Notes under the pieces: generated by a model
Seen by the model: only the letters and a program-made list of their open reading frames with translations
Database searches by the model: none
What the model was told of the DNA's origin: nothing
Shown here: one piece after another, positions 1 through 10,800 of the stretch
Layout: each line of letters opens with the position of its first letter
How positions within the stretch are numbered: the stretch's first letter is position 1
Position numbers and translations under genes: made by a program
Assembly (NCBI GenBank): GCA_036264355.1
Contig: DATARD010000023.1
Span: 1-64,000, forward strand
DNA length: 64,000 nt
Origin: UBA5704 sp036264355
Lineage (GTDB): Bacteria; Acidobacteriota; Thermoanaerobaculia; Multivoradales; UBA5704
Direction: 5' to 3'

Positions 1-1
1 C

Positions 2-520
2 CTTTTCGTCCACGACGCCGAGGACATGCGCTCTCTCGTCGGGCTCCTCCCCGGCGCCGCCGCGGCGGCCGGCGTCGGCGTCACCCTGCTGCGCGACGTG
101 GGACACCTCGTCCGCGCGAAGCTGGAAGCGCAGGACGGCGCCAGTGTCGAGGTCGACATCGTCCACGAGCCGGTCGCCGACATCGCGGCACCACCGCCGC
201 CGGTCGAGGGGATTATCGTCGAGTCGCTCACCGACCTGCGCGCGAGCAAGCTGACCTGTATCCTCTCGCGCTCCGAGCCCCGCGACCTCGTCGACCTCTA
301 TTTCCTGGACCAGGCCGGTTTCCCTCCCGAGCGAGATCTCGACATCGCGTTGCGCAAAGACGCCGGTGTGGATCCGGTCGTGCTCGCCTGGCTCCTCGTT
401 CAGTTTCCAACGCATCCTCTGCCCGTGATGCTCGAGCCTCTCAGCTCAGACCAGTTGGAGGCGTTTCGGAACGAGCTCGCGGAGAGATTGAAGAGTGGCG
501 CCAAGCCGGTCGCCGGTTGA
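2..520 (+). CDS. AbiEii/AbiGii-like nucleotidyltransferase, 3' part (5' end outside window)
   Basis: The frame is open to the left edge, so the gene starts upstream; the first internal ATG is at 26. The visible 165 or so residues include LRASKLTCILSRSEPRDLVD followed by LYFL, the Lys...RD.xDLY block typical of AbiEii/DUF1814 nucleotidyltransferases, the toxin half of type IV toxin-antitoxin and abortive-infection pairs. The conserved Lys and the R-D-x-x-D residues are present. The N-terminal GS-x-D catalytic motif would lie outside the window, so activity cannot be judged. No downstream partner is seen: the next 700 bases hold repeats only. An AbiEi-type antitoxin could lie upstream. Family assignment is fairly firm; a role in phage defence is inference. 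Confidence 0.72.
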   Translation, partial: LFVHDAEDMRSLVGLLPGAAAAAGVGVTLLRDVGHLVRAKLEAQDGASVEVDIVHEPVADIAAPPPPVEGIIVESLTDLRASKLTCILSRSEPRDLVDLYFLDQAGFPPERDLDIALRKDAGVDPVVLAWLLVQFPTHPLPVMLEPLSSDQLEAFRNELAERLKSGAKPVAG

Positions 521-676
521 CCGGGCAGGCACCTCTTCCGGGGGAACAGGGTGCGCTCACCCCTATCGATAGGCGACTCTCCACCACCCGCCGCCGAGAT
601 CCTCTTCGAGGTTCCATTCCCGGCCGGGTCCTTCAATGGTGTCTTCGCGATTCTTGAGCGCAACCGCACCGGGATC

Positions 677-775
677 GGCACGTAGCCCAGGGATTTATCC
701 CTGGGATTGGGGCGGCGCAGCCCTTTCCCACCCCAGGCTGAAGCCTGGGGCTACGTGCCTGCGCCCACAAGGGGC
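677..775. repeat. Composite REP-like palindrome, intergenic
   Basis: Outer arms GGCACGTAG (677-685) and CTACGTGCC (751-759) are inverted. Inside are two hairpins, CCCAGGGATTTATCCCTGGG (686-705) and CCCCAGGCTGAAGCCTGGGG (731-750). A third, GCCCACAAGGGGC, follows. Closely related copies lie inside the PKS gene at 3119-3233 and 7766-7896. Apart from repeats, 521-1232 shows no supported gene. Confidence 0.75.
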
Positions 776-959
776 GAGATGAGGAGCATCAGGTCGGCGC
801 CTTGCTCCGGCTCCTCCACCCACACAGGAGGGGGCAAGCCCCTCCACGACTTTAGGCTCGCGCCTCTGGGCGCCGCGGGAGAGCGCCCACCCTTTTCCTC
901 GCTCGCGACACCCACTTTGTCACTCGCGGCGCCCCGCACATTACCCGCGACACCCGCCG

Positions 960-1180
960 CGGGCGCCGACTCACCCAGTCCGAAACCGGCGGGTTCAGCG
1001 CGAACCCCGGCACGCCCGCGGCGGGACCGGCGGGTGCCGGCGCGACACCCGGGATTCCCGGGACGAAACCCGGCGGTTCAGTGGCCTGACCCGCGGGTTG
1101 CAACACAAACTCGCGGGTCACAACACGAAACCCGGCCGGTTCGTGTTGCAGCCTCGCGGGTTCCGAGCTGGGCGCCGCGG
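960..1180. repeat. Degenerate 21-bp tandem repeat array (array 1)
   Basis: Units recur every 21 bases, for example from about 1002, 1023, 1044, 1065, 1086, 1107 and 1128. Each carries a short palindrome of the type ACCCG(C)GGGT. Copies are diverged but the period is kept; the left border is vague (it may begin near 900). Open frames here on both strands come from the period being a multiple of three, not from a gene. Confidence 0.6.
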
Positions 1181-1232
1181 GTGGTGCGATGGGGAAAGCT
1201 GTGCTCCCGCCGGGTGGCAAGACAATGGGAGG

Positions 1233-1427
1233 TCACCGCTCGCGGTCCAAGCATCCCCGATACGCCCTCCACGCTGTGATGTAGGTCTGCGCATCCCCGC
1301 GCGCGACACCCTTGAGCCGAGCGAAGAATTTCGGCACGTCTTCGGGGAGGTTGCGCAGGTAGAGATCTGGATCTTCCCGGTCGTTGGCAAACGCGAACAG
1401 GACGATCGGCCGTGGTGAGGTGTGCAT
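1233..1427 (-). pseudogene. Fragment of an effector-type N-terminal domain (64 codons)
   Basis: A 64-residue frame contains RPIVLFAFANDREDPDLYLR and NLPED. This resembles the opening segment seen, from memory, at the N-terminus of large CHAT/NACHT-type effector proteins (hydrophobic strand, then AFAND, then YLRNLP). No effector domain follows and no ribosome site is visible before the ATG at 1427, so this is probably a decayed remnant. It sits between two 21-bp arrays, as does the CHAT fragment at 33132. It could instead be a small intact gene. Confidence is low. Confidence 0.35.
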
Positions 1428-1479
1428 GGCGATTGAGTCTAGTCGTCTGAGGAGAGAGACCCTTTTGGAGGGAGATTGT

Positions 1480-1529
1480 GTAGGGCGGCCACACAGGGTG
1501 CCTGACGGCATCCTGTGGACCGCCCCTAC
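1480..1529. repeat. Imperfect 18-bp palindrome (hairpin element)
   Basis: The left arm GTAGGGCGGCCACACAGG (1480-1497) pairs with the right arm CCTGTGGACCGCCCCTAC (1512-1529) around a 14-base loop, with a few mismatches. It is an intergenic REP-type element distinct from the CCCAGGG family, and could form a strong RNA hairpin. Confidence 0.7.
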
Positions 1530-1544
1530 GACAGCCTCGGGCGA

Positions 1545-1880
1545 CCGCGATGGCGTCACAGTCGCACGTAGTGCAGTCACGGTCGTGCGTAGTGCGGTCG
1601 CAGTCGCACGCAGTGCAGTCACGGTCGTGCGCAGTGCAGTGACAGTCGTACGTTGTGCAGTCGCAGTCGTGCGTAGTGCGGTCACAGTCGCACGCAGTGC
1701 GGTCACAGTCGCACGTAATGCAGTCACAGTCGTACGCAGTGCAGTCAAGGTCGTACGTAGTGCGGTCACAGTCGTACGCAGTGGCGTCATGGTCGTGCGT
1801 AATGGCGTGACCGTCGTACGCAGTGGCGCCACGGTCGTGCCCGATGGCGTGACGGTCGCGCGCCGTGGCGTGACGCACGG
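1545..1880. repeat. 21-bp tandem repeat array (array 2)
   Basis: About 16 units with a core like GTCACAGTCGCACGCAGTGC, period 21, changing every few bases between units (GCAC/GTAC, GCAGTGC/GTAGTGC). The array runs to within a few bases of the stop codon of the minus-strand PKS gene at 1886. The same unit family recurs at 33601-33880, where it overlaps another gene's stop codon. It encodes seven-residue repeats such as VTVVRSA in one frame and ALRTTVT in another. Confidence 0.9.
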
Positions 1881-1885
1881 AGCGG

Positions 1886-4800
1886 TCAGCGCGGGGGTTC
1901 GGCCACCAGCCCTTCGAGGCGCAGGATCTCCATCTCCAGCTCTTCTTCGGACAGGCCCTGGATGCTGGTGAGCAGCTCCTGGGTCTCCCGGGATTCGTCG
2001 GCGCGGCGCATGTCTTCGACCGCGGCGGCCAGCTCGGCGATGGTGGAGCGTTCGAAGAAGAGGCGGACGGGCAGGTCGAGGTGGAGGGCGTCGCGCAGGC
2101 GCGCCACGAGGCGGGTGGCGAGGAGGGAGTCGCCGCCGAGGTCGAGGAAGTTGTCGTGGATGCCTATCTGCGCGACGCCGAGGAGGTCTTGCCAGATGCG
2201 GCTGATCGCGGTCTCCAGCTCGGTGCGCGGGGCGGTGTATTCGACCCGCAGAGCAGGCCGTGGATAGAAGCCGGCTCCGGCGGGCCGGGTGGCCGGCGCG
2301 GTGGCGACGGCTTGCGGCTCCGGCAGGTCGTCGAGCCGGCTCCAGCCTTCCGGCAGGGGCTGCGGCACGGCGAGGATCTGCGCTCCCGGGCCGGCGGCGA
2401 GGAGGTGGCTCACGATGGAGCCCGGAGTCTCGGTATCACCAGAGGGGGGGAAGCCCCAGCCGATGCTCGTCCAGGCGGCGGTGCTCTCTGATAGTGCGTC
2501 CGCGGCGAGGCGCAGGGATGCGGCGCGGGGCGGTGTCACCAGCCAGGCTAGGGACATATTGTGTTGACGGCGCAGGGCGTCGAGCGTGTCCAGCTCCCGG
2601 AGGCCGGCGTTAAGGCCGTCCGCGTCGGTTGTCTCGGCGGCGATGTGGATCATGCCGGTGAGCGGTTGGCCGTCCGCGCTGTCCGACAGGATGGTCCGGG
2701 CGCCGAGCTGTTCGAGCTCGCGGGCGAGGGCGGCGGCGATCGGCGCTCCCACCGGTCCCCGATCGCCGGTCAGGAGGATCGCGGCTCCTTCGGGCAGGGG
2801 AGACGCGGCCGGCGTGCCCTCGATCTTCTCAAGCGTGGAGACCCAGCGATGGGCGCCGCGCCAGGCGACGAGCGGCTCGTTGGCTCCGGAGGTGATCTCG
2901 GCCGCGAGGTGGGACAGCAGGCGTTCGTCGCCGGCGGTTCCCTCGGCGATGTCGATGACGCGGCAGGTGCCGCCGGAGAGCTTGCGGGCGAGCGCGCTGT
3001 GGGCGGCGGCGAGGGGGGACGGGGTTTCGCCGTGGATCGAGCACGCCTGGCGGGAGACGAGGAGGCGCGGCGCTGCACTCCCTGTCCCCATAGGCGCGTC
3101 TGCTTTGTCAGCAGATTCTGCCCCGGAGGGGCATGGGCACGTAGCCCAGGGATTTATCCCTGGGTTCGGAGGCGCCTCCGCTCCCTTCCCAGGGTTGAAA
3201 CCCTGGGCTAGGTGCTGCGGCCCCTCCGGGGCCAAAAGAGTCTGACCAAGTAGAGCTAAGTCCGCATCGAAATCGACGACTCGTTCCGGCGTCTCGGCTA
3301 GGCCGGCGAGGAGGCTGCGCAGGCGGTCGGTGAAGTCGTGGCGGAGGGCCGGCGCTTCGGTCCGGGGTGCGGCGCTCAGCGGCACGCGCTTCCAGGACGG
3401 GAGATAGAAGTGTGCACCAGCCGCCCGTGTGGCAGGGTGCGCGCCCGGAGGGGCGGTTTCTATCCAGTACCGTTGGCGCTCGAAGGGGTAGGTGGGCAGG
3501 AGCACGCGGCGCCGGGTTTCGTGGGCGTGGAAGCCGGACCAGTCGGGCTCGACGCCGAGCAGCCAGAGCTTGGCGAGCGCGGTGAGCGCGTAGGCCGGAT
3601 CGGGCTGCGTTTCGTAGGAATGGCGCAGCGCGGCGACGATGGCGACTTCCTGGCCGCGGCTGGCCGGATGTTGCAGGATGAGGCTGCCGAGCGTCTGCCC
3701 GGGGCCGATCTCGACGATCACGCGGGCGGGATCGCGCCGCAGCTCGGCGATCGCTTCCGAGAAGCGCACCGGCTGGCACATGTGGCGCGCCCAGTAGGCC
3801 GGATCGGTCGCTTCCTGGTCGGTCAGCCAGGTGCCGGTGGCGTTGCTCAGGCAAGGGATCGAGGGCGGACGCAGCTCGACGGCGCGCGCCAGCTCGACCA
3901 TGCGGTCGAAGAGCTGGCTCATCTGCTTGGAGTGGAAGGCGTGCGTGGTGCGCAGCCGGCGGCAGGCTATGTCCTGAGACGCGAGGCGCTCTTCGAGCGT
4001 GGCGATCGCTTCGGGCGCGCCCGAAGCGACGGACTGCTCGGGACCATTCACCGCGGCGAGCGACAGATCGTCGCCGAGCAGCGGTTGCAGCTCCTCGGCG
4101 GCGAGGGCGACGGCGAGCATCGCTCCCGCCGGCAGCTCGGCGATCAGGCGGGCGCGGCCGGCCACCAGCGCCAGCGCGCCGTCGAGCGGCAGGACGCCCG
4201 CGATCGTCGCCGCCACATATTCGCCCAGGCTGTAGCCGAGCACGGCGTGCGGACGGATTCCCCATTCGAGGAGCAGGCTCGCGAGGGCGTATTCGACGAC
4301 GAAGAGGGCCGGCTGGGCGAGCCGCGTGTCGTCGAGCGCGCTGGGCGCTGCGTCTTCGTCGCGGCGCAGCATGCGGCGGAGGTCGACGCCGGGCGTGCTC
4401 GCGGTCGCTGGCTCGCTGCCGGCCGGATAGAGCACCTGCCGGAGATCGACGCCGAGCAGAGGCTCCAGCACCGTGGCGCAGTGATCGACCGCGTCGCGGA
4501 AGGCAGGCTCGCTCTCATAGAGGCCGCGGCCCATGCCGATGTGCTGCCCGCCGAGACCGGCGCACGCGAAGACCACCGGCCGTGAGCCTTCGCCGCGGTC
4601 GGCGGTGAGGAGGCGCGCCGGCTCGTTGCCGGCGAGGATCGCTGCGGCCTCGGAAGAATCGCGGCAGACCAGGGCGCGGCGGTAGGGGAGGGGGCGGCGG
4701 CCGACTTTGAGGGTGTAGGCCGCGTCGGCGAGATCCACGGCAGCCATCTCCGGCCGTTCCGCGAGCCATCGGCCGAGATTGGCGGTGGCGGTCTCCAGCG

Positions 4801-7800
4801 CGCTCGGCGTCTTCGCCGAGAGCACCAGGAGCTGCCAGGGGCGCGACGGCGAGCCGGGCGGGCGGAGCGGCGCCTCTTCGAGCACGACGTGCACGTTGGT
4901 GCCACCCATGCCGAGCGAGTTGACCGCGGCGCGGCGCGGCGCGTCCTCACTGCGGACCCAGGGGCGCAGCGCGGTGTTGACCACGAACGGGCTCGCGGCG
5001 AAGTCGATCTTCGGGTTCGGCGTGTCGAAGTTGATGCTCGGCGGGATCTCGCCGTGCTCCAGGGAGAGCACGGTCTTGATCAGGCCGGTCACCCCGGCGG
5101 CGCGGTCGAGATGGCCGAAGTTGGATTTGACCGAGCCGATCGGGCAGTCGGTCCGCCGGTCGGTGAAGCGGCGGAACGCCTTGGTGAGCGCGGTCACCTC
5201 GATCGGATCGCCCAGCTCGGTGGCGCTGCCGTGGGCTTCGACGTAGCCGATGCTGTCCGGCGAGACGCCGGCGTCCTCGAACGCCGCGGCGATCGCCGCC
5301 GCCTGGCCGTTGACGCTCGGCGCCGTATAACCCGCCTTGACCGAGCCGTCGTTGTTGATCGCCGAGCCCTTGATCACCGCGAGCACCGGATCGCCGTCGG
5401 CGAGCGCGTCGGCGAGCCGCTTCAGGCAGACGATGCCGGCGCCGTGCCCGAGCACGCTGCCGTTCGCCCTGGCGTCGAACGAGCGCGAGTGGCCGTCGGA
5501 AGGGGCGAGGCCGCCCTGCTCGTAGAGATAGCCCTGCTGGTCGGGCACCACGATGCGCACGCCGCCGGCGAGCGCCATGTCGCACTCGCCGCCGCGCAGG
5601 CTGCGGCAGGCCATGTGCACGGCCACCAGCGAGGTCGAGCAGAAGGTCTGCACCGCGACGCTCGGACCGCGCAGATTCAGCTTGTAGGAAATGGTGGTGG
5701 TGAGCGAGTCCTTATCGTTGCCGAGGATCGCCTGCAACATGTTGACCGACGCCCGCGCCGCGGGATCGGCATACAGGCGGAGCAGATAGGTGCTCAGGTT
5801 CGAGCCGGCGAAGACGCCGATCCGGCCGGGATAGGTCGACGAATCGCAGCCGGCGCGCTCCAGCACCTCCCAGGCGCATTCGAGGAACACCCGCTGCTGC
5901 GGATCGGTGACTTCCGCCTCGCGCGGCGAATAACCGAACAGTCCGGCGTCGAACTGATCGACGCCGTCGAGGATCGCGCCGGCCCGCACGTAACGCGGAT
6001 CGGCGGCGACCGCCGGCTCGACCCCACCGGCGGCCAGCTCGGCATCGGTGAAGAAGCGGACCGATTCGACGCCGTCGCGCAGGTTCTCCCAGAGCTGCTC
6101 GACGTTCGGCGCGCCGGGAAAGCGGCCGGTCATGGCGAGGATCGCGATGTCGTGCGAGCCGCTGGTCTGCTCCGTCGGCGCGGCCGTCCGGATCTCCGTC
6201 GTGTCGCCTGCATCCAGACCGGCCTCGGCGGCGAGCTGGCGCGCCAGGGCGGCGACCGTCGGCGCTTCGAACAGGGTGACCGGCGCCACCTCGATGCCGG
6301 TCTCGCGGCCGATCTCCGCGACCACCTGCAAGCCGATCAGCGAATTGCCGCCGAGATCGAAGAAGTTGTCGTTCACTCCCACCTGCTCGACGCCGAGCAG
6401 GCGTTGCCAGACGGCGGCGATCTGCCGTTCCAGGTTGTTGCCGGCGCCCGCGAAGCCGGTCCCCAAGACTCGCCGTGACACCTTTCCGGCGGGCTTGCGG
6501 CTCTTTTCGAGCTCGGCCAGGAAGCTCTCGCCGGTGAACGAGCGGCCCAGCTCGATGCGTCCCGGGAGCGGCTGCGCCGAGATGATCACTTGCGGCACGC
6601 CACAGCCGACGGCGCGCAGGAACGCCTCCGCGCCTTCCTCCGGCGCCAGCGCCTGCTCCAGCATCTCCAGGCGCCACGGCCGCAGATGCTCCGGCACCTC
6701 GGTGTGCACCGCGAGCCCGACCTCGCGCCAGATGTCGGAATCGACGGTCACCGTGCGCGGCCAGCCGCGGGCGGCGTTACGCTGCGCGACGGCGTCCAGG
6801 TAGGCGTTGGCGCCGCAATAGTCGGCCTGGCCGAATTCGCCGAGGATCGAGGCGATGGAGGAGAAGAGGATCAGGATCTCGAGATCGCCGCGCTGCGGGA
6901 ACAGGGCTTCGATCACCTGCGCGCCGCGCACCTTGGGAGCCATGATGCGCGCCGCCGCCTCGCGCGTCTTGAGCTGCAGGATGCCGCCCCCGGGCGTGCC
7001 GGCGAGGTGGATGACGCCATGCACCGCGCCGAAGCGTTGCCGCGCCGCCGCCACGACCTCGCGCGTGCGGTCGAGATCGGTGACATCGGCGGCGGCCGTC
7101 ATCACCTCGCCGCCGAGCGCTTCGATATGGCGCACCGCGCGCAGGCGGACGCTGGTCGGATCGTCGGCAGGGTGGCTGGACAGCCAGGCGTCCCACTCCG
7201 CGGTGGGAGGCAGCGGCGAGCGGCCGGTGAGGATGAGCTTCGCGCGCAGGGTCTGCGCGAGGTGCGCGGCGAGAGCGAGGCCGATGCCGCCGAGGCCGCC
7301 GGTGAGGAGGTAGACGCCGGACGGGCGGAGGCCCTCACCCCCTAACCCCCTCTCCCATCCCGCTCCCGCCTCCCGGGAGAGGGGGGATTTGATCGAAGAG
7401 GGTGCGGTGCGCTCGAAGTCCTGGGTCCAGCGGGCGCCCCCGCGGTAGGCAACGACCGTCTCGGGATCGCCGGTGCCGGGATCGGCGACTTCGGCCACCA
7501 GTTGGCCGGCGAGGTCGTCCAGGCTCTCTACGTCCGTCGCAATATCGATGCTACGGCAACCGATACGTGCCAGCTCCTGGGGGATCACCCGGCAGAGGCC
7601 GAGGAGCGTCGCCTTGTCCGGCACGACCTCGTCGCCGTTGGTCACCCGCTGCATCCGCGACGAGACCACCGCGATCCGCGCCCGGCCGCCACGCCGCCGG
7701 CCGAGTGCCTGGGCCAGGAAGAGGAGGCTGAAGAAGCCGAGGTCCTGTAGATGATCGCCGCCACCCGACCCAGGGTTAAAACCCTGGGCTACGTGCCGAT

Positions 7801-10800
7801 GCCCCTCCGGGGCATTTCCACCACCCTCCGCCGGGGGAGAGGAGGAGGCGCCCCTTGTGGGCGCAGGCACGTAGCCCCGGGTTTCAACCCGGGGAGCGGA
7901 GGACGGCGCCGTGTGCGCGTTCCACAGATGCATCACATTGATCGCCGCGCCGGCCCCTCCGTCCACCGCCCCGATCACCTTTTCGTAGTGCGCCGGCTCC
8001 GCCGGATCGATCACCCAGGTCCCATCGTCCAGAGCGGCGGCTTCGGCTCCGCGCGGCGCCGCCGTGGCGGTCACCACCGTGCGGCCGGCCTGGCGGAGAC
8101 GAACGGCGATGACTTCGCTCAACGCGTCGCGATCGGCGAGCAGCAGCCAGGGGCCTTCGGCGATTTGAGACGCATCCGGAAACGGCGTCTGCCGCCAGAC
8201 CGGCTGATAGAGCCAGTCGGCCGGATCGGTCTGCTTGTCGAGCGTCACCCGCCGGCCGGTTGTCTCCGGTTTGGCTGTCTCGGTCTCCCTCTCTTCAGCC
8301 GCGGCCGGAGGATCGATCCAGTAGCGTTGGCGCTCGAAGGGGTAGGTCGGCAGCGGCACGCGGCGGCGGGTCTGGCCGGACCAGAAAGCTTTCCAATCCA
8401 CTGGCTGGCCGGTCAGCCAGAGCTTGCCCAGGGTGGTGAGCAGGAATTCGAGATCCGGCTGCCGGCTGTAGGCGTTGCGCAGCGAGGCGAAGGTCTCGCG
8501 CGCGGTGGTGTCGTCGCAGCCCGGGTGCTGGCGCACGAAGGAGCCGAGCCCCTGGCCGGGACCGACCTCCAGCAGCACGCGTCCGCCGTCCGTGAGCAGG
8601 CGCTCCACCGCGTCGCCGAAGCGCACCGGCTCGCACAGGTGCCGCGCCCACCAGGCCGGATCGGTCGCCTGCGCGGCGGTGATCCAGGTGCCGGTGACGT
8701 TCGAGAGGTAGGGGATCTGTGGCGGTGAGAGGGTAACCGAGCGGGCGAGATCGGTCAGGCGGGCGGCGAGCGGCTTCATCTCTGCGGAGTGGAAGGCGTG
8801 GGTGACCGGCAGCCGGCGGCAGGCGGTTCCCCGCTCTCCCAACTCGCGCTCCAGGGCGGCGATTGTTTCCTCGCGGCCCGCCGCCACGCAGCCGGCGGGA
8901 CCGTTCTCGGCGGCGAGCGACAGGCCGTGCCGGGCGAGCAGTGGGGCGAGCTCCGCCTCGATGAGCGTCACCGCGAGCATGCCGCCGGCCGGCAACTCCT
9001 CGATCAGGTGCGCCCGCTCGGCCACCAGGCGCAGCGCGTCCGGCAGGGTGAGCACGCCGGCCAGGCAGGCCGCCACGTATTCGCCCAGGCTGTAGCCGAG
9101 CATCGCCTGCGGCCGGATGCCCCAGGAGATCCACAGCTTCGCCAACGCGTATTCGACCGCGAAGAGCGCCGGCTGGGCGATCGCGGTGCGGTTCAGGGCG
9201 GCCGGCGGCGCCTCCGCGCTACGGCCGAGCATGCGGCGGAGGTCGAGCGGGGCCGGGGTGGGGGCATCGGACGGATCGGTCCGATCGGTCCGATCGGTCG
9301 GATACAGCAGCTCGCGCAGATCGTGCCCGAGGAGCGGGCGGAGCAGCTCGGCGCAGCGGTCCAGCTCGGCTCGGAAGACCGGCTCGCCAGGCTCTTCGTA
9401 GAGGCCGCGCGCCATGCCGGCGGCGTGCTCTCCGAGGCCGGGAAAGAGAAAGGCGACCGGCCGCCCGGGGGTGCTTTGATAGGAGAGCTCGGCCTGATCG
9501 AGCGCCGCCGCTGCATCGTCGCCGCTGCGGCAGACCACCACCCGCCGGTGGATGAATTCCTTGCGGCCGGTGGTCAGCGTGAAGGCAATGTCAGAGACAT
9601 TGGCGAGCGCTGCATCTTCGGTCTTCAAGTGCAGCGCCAGGGCCTCCGTCGCGCGATCGAGCGCGGTGGGCGTACGCGCCGACAGGGTGAGGAGCTGCCA
9701 CGGACGGCTGGGGGCCGGAGCCGATGCCGCCGACATTGCGGGCGGCTCTTCGAGGATGACGTGCGCGTTGGTGCTCCCGATGCCGAACGAGCTGAGGCCG
9801 GCGCGGCGCGGTCCGTTCTCCGCCGGCCAGTCCATCAGGCGGGTGTTGACGTAGAACGGGCTGTTCGCAAAATCGATGTTCGGGTTCGGTTGCTCGAAAT
9901 GCAGCGAAGGCGGAATCTGCCGGTGGCGCAGGGCGAGCGCGGTCTTGATCAGGCCGGCGACTCCCGCGGCGGTCTCCAGGTGGCCCAGATTGGTCTTCAC
10001 CGAGCCGATGGCACAGAAACCTTTCTTTGCCGTCGAGGCGCGGAACGCTTCGGTCAGCGCCAGCATCTCGATCGAATCGCCGAGCGGTGTCGCCGTGCCG
10101 TGCGCTTCGAGATAAGAGATCGATTCGGCGTCGACGCCGGCGCAGGCCATCGCCTCCAGCAGCACGTCGAGCTGGCCGGCGACCCCGGGAGCCGCGTAGC
10201 TCGCTTTTTCGGCGCCGTCGTTGTTGGTGGCCGAGCCGAGGATGATCGCGTGGATGGTGTCGCCGTCCGCCTCGGCGTCGGCCAAGCGCTTGAGCAGCAC
10301 GGCGCCGGCGCCGTTGCCGAAGTTGCTACCGTCGGCCCGCGCGTCGAAGGTACGGCAACTGCCGTCCGCCGACAGGATGCCGCCTTTCTGGTAGAGATAA
10401 CCCTTGCGATGCGGCACGTTGATCGCGGCGCCTCCCGCGAGCGCCATGGCGCACTCGCCGAGCAGCAGGCTCTGACAGGCGAGGTGCACCGCCACCAGCG
10501 ACGTCGAGCAGGCGGTGTGCAGCGCGTAGCTCGGGCCGCGCAGGTCGAGCTTGTAGGAGACGCGGGTCGCCATCATCGCGAGATCGTTGCCGAGCGCGAG
10601 CTGGAAGACGTCGGCGGAACGCAGGAAATCGGGATTGGCGACCAGGCTCAGCAGATAGGTGTTGGTCTTGGCGCCGGTGAACACGCCGACCGAGCGTTTG
10701 GCGCCCGGCACCCCCGGAACATGGCCGGCCTGCTCGAACGCCTCCCAGGCGCATTCGAGGAACAGGCGCTGCTGCGGATCCATCAAGCGCGCCTCGGTGG

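Noticed and set aside
400..681. Minus-strand 93-codon frame after the first gene
   Set aside because: Overlaps the AbiEii-like gene, has no recognisable motif and ends in a repeat.
1545..1880. 21-bp array as a CRISPR
   Set aside because: No alternation of constant repeat and variable spacer; units are contiguous and too short, and no cas genes are present.
1384..1971. 195-codon open frame with VTVVRSA repeats
   Set aside because: Produced by the 21-bp tandem array; all frames stay open because the period is a multiple of three.
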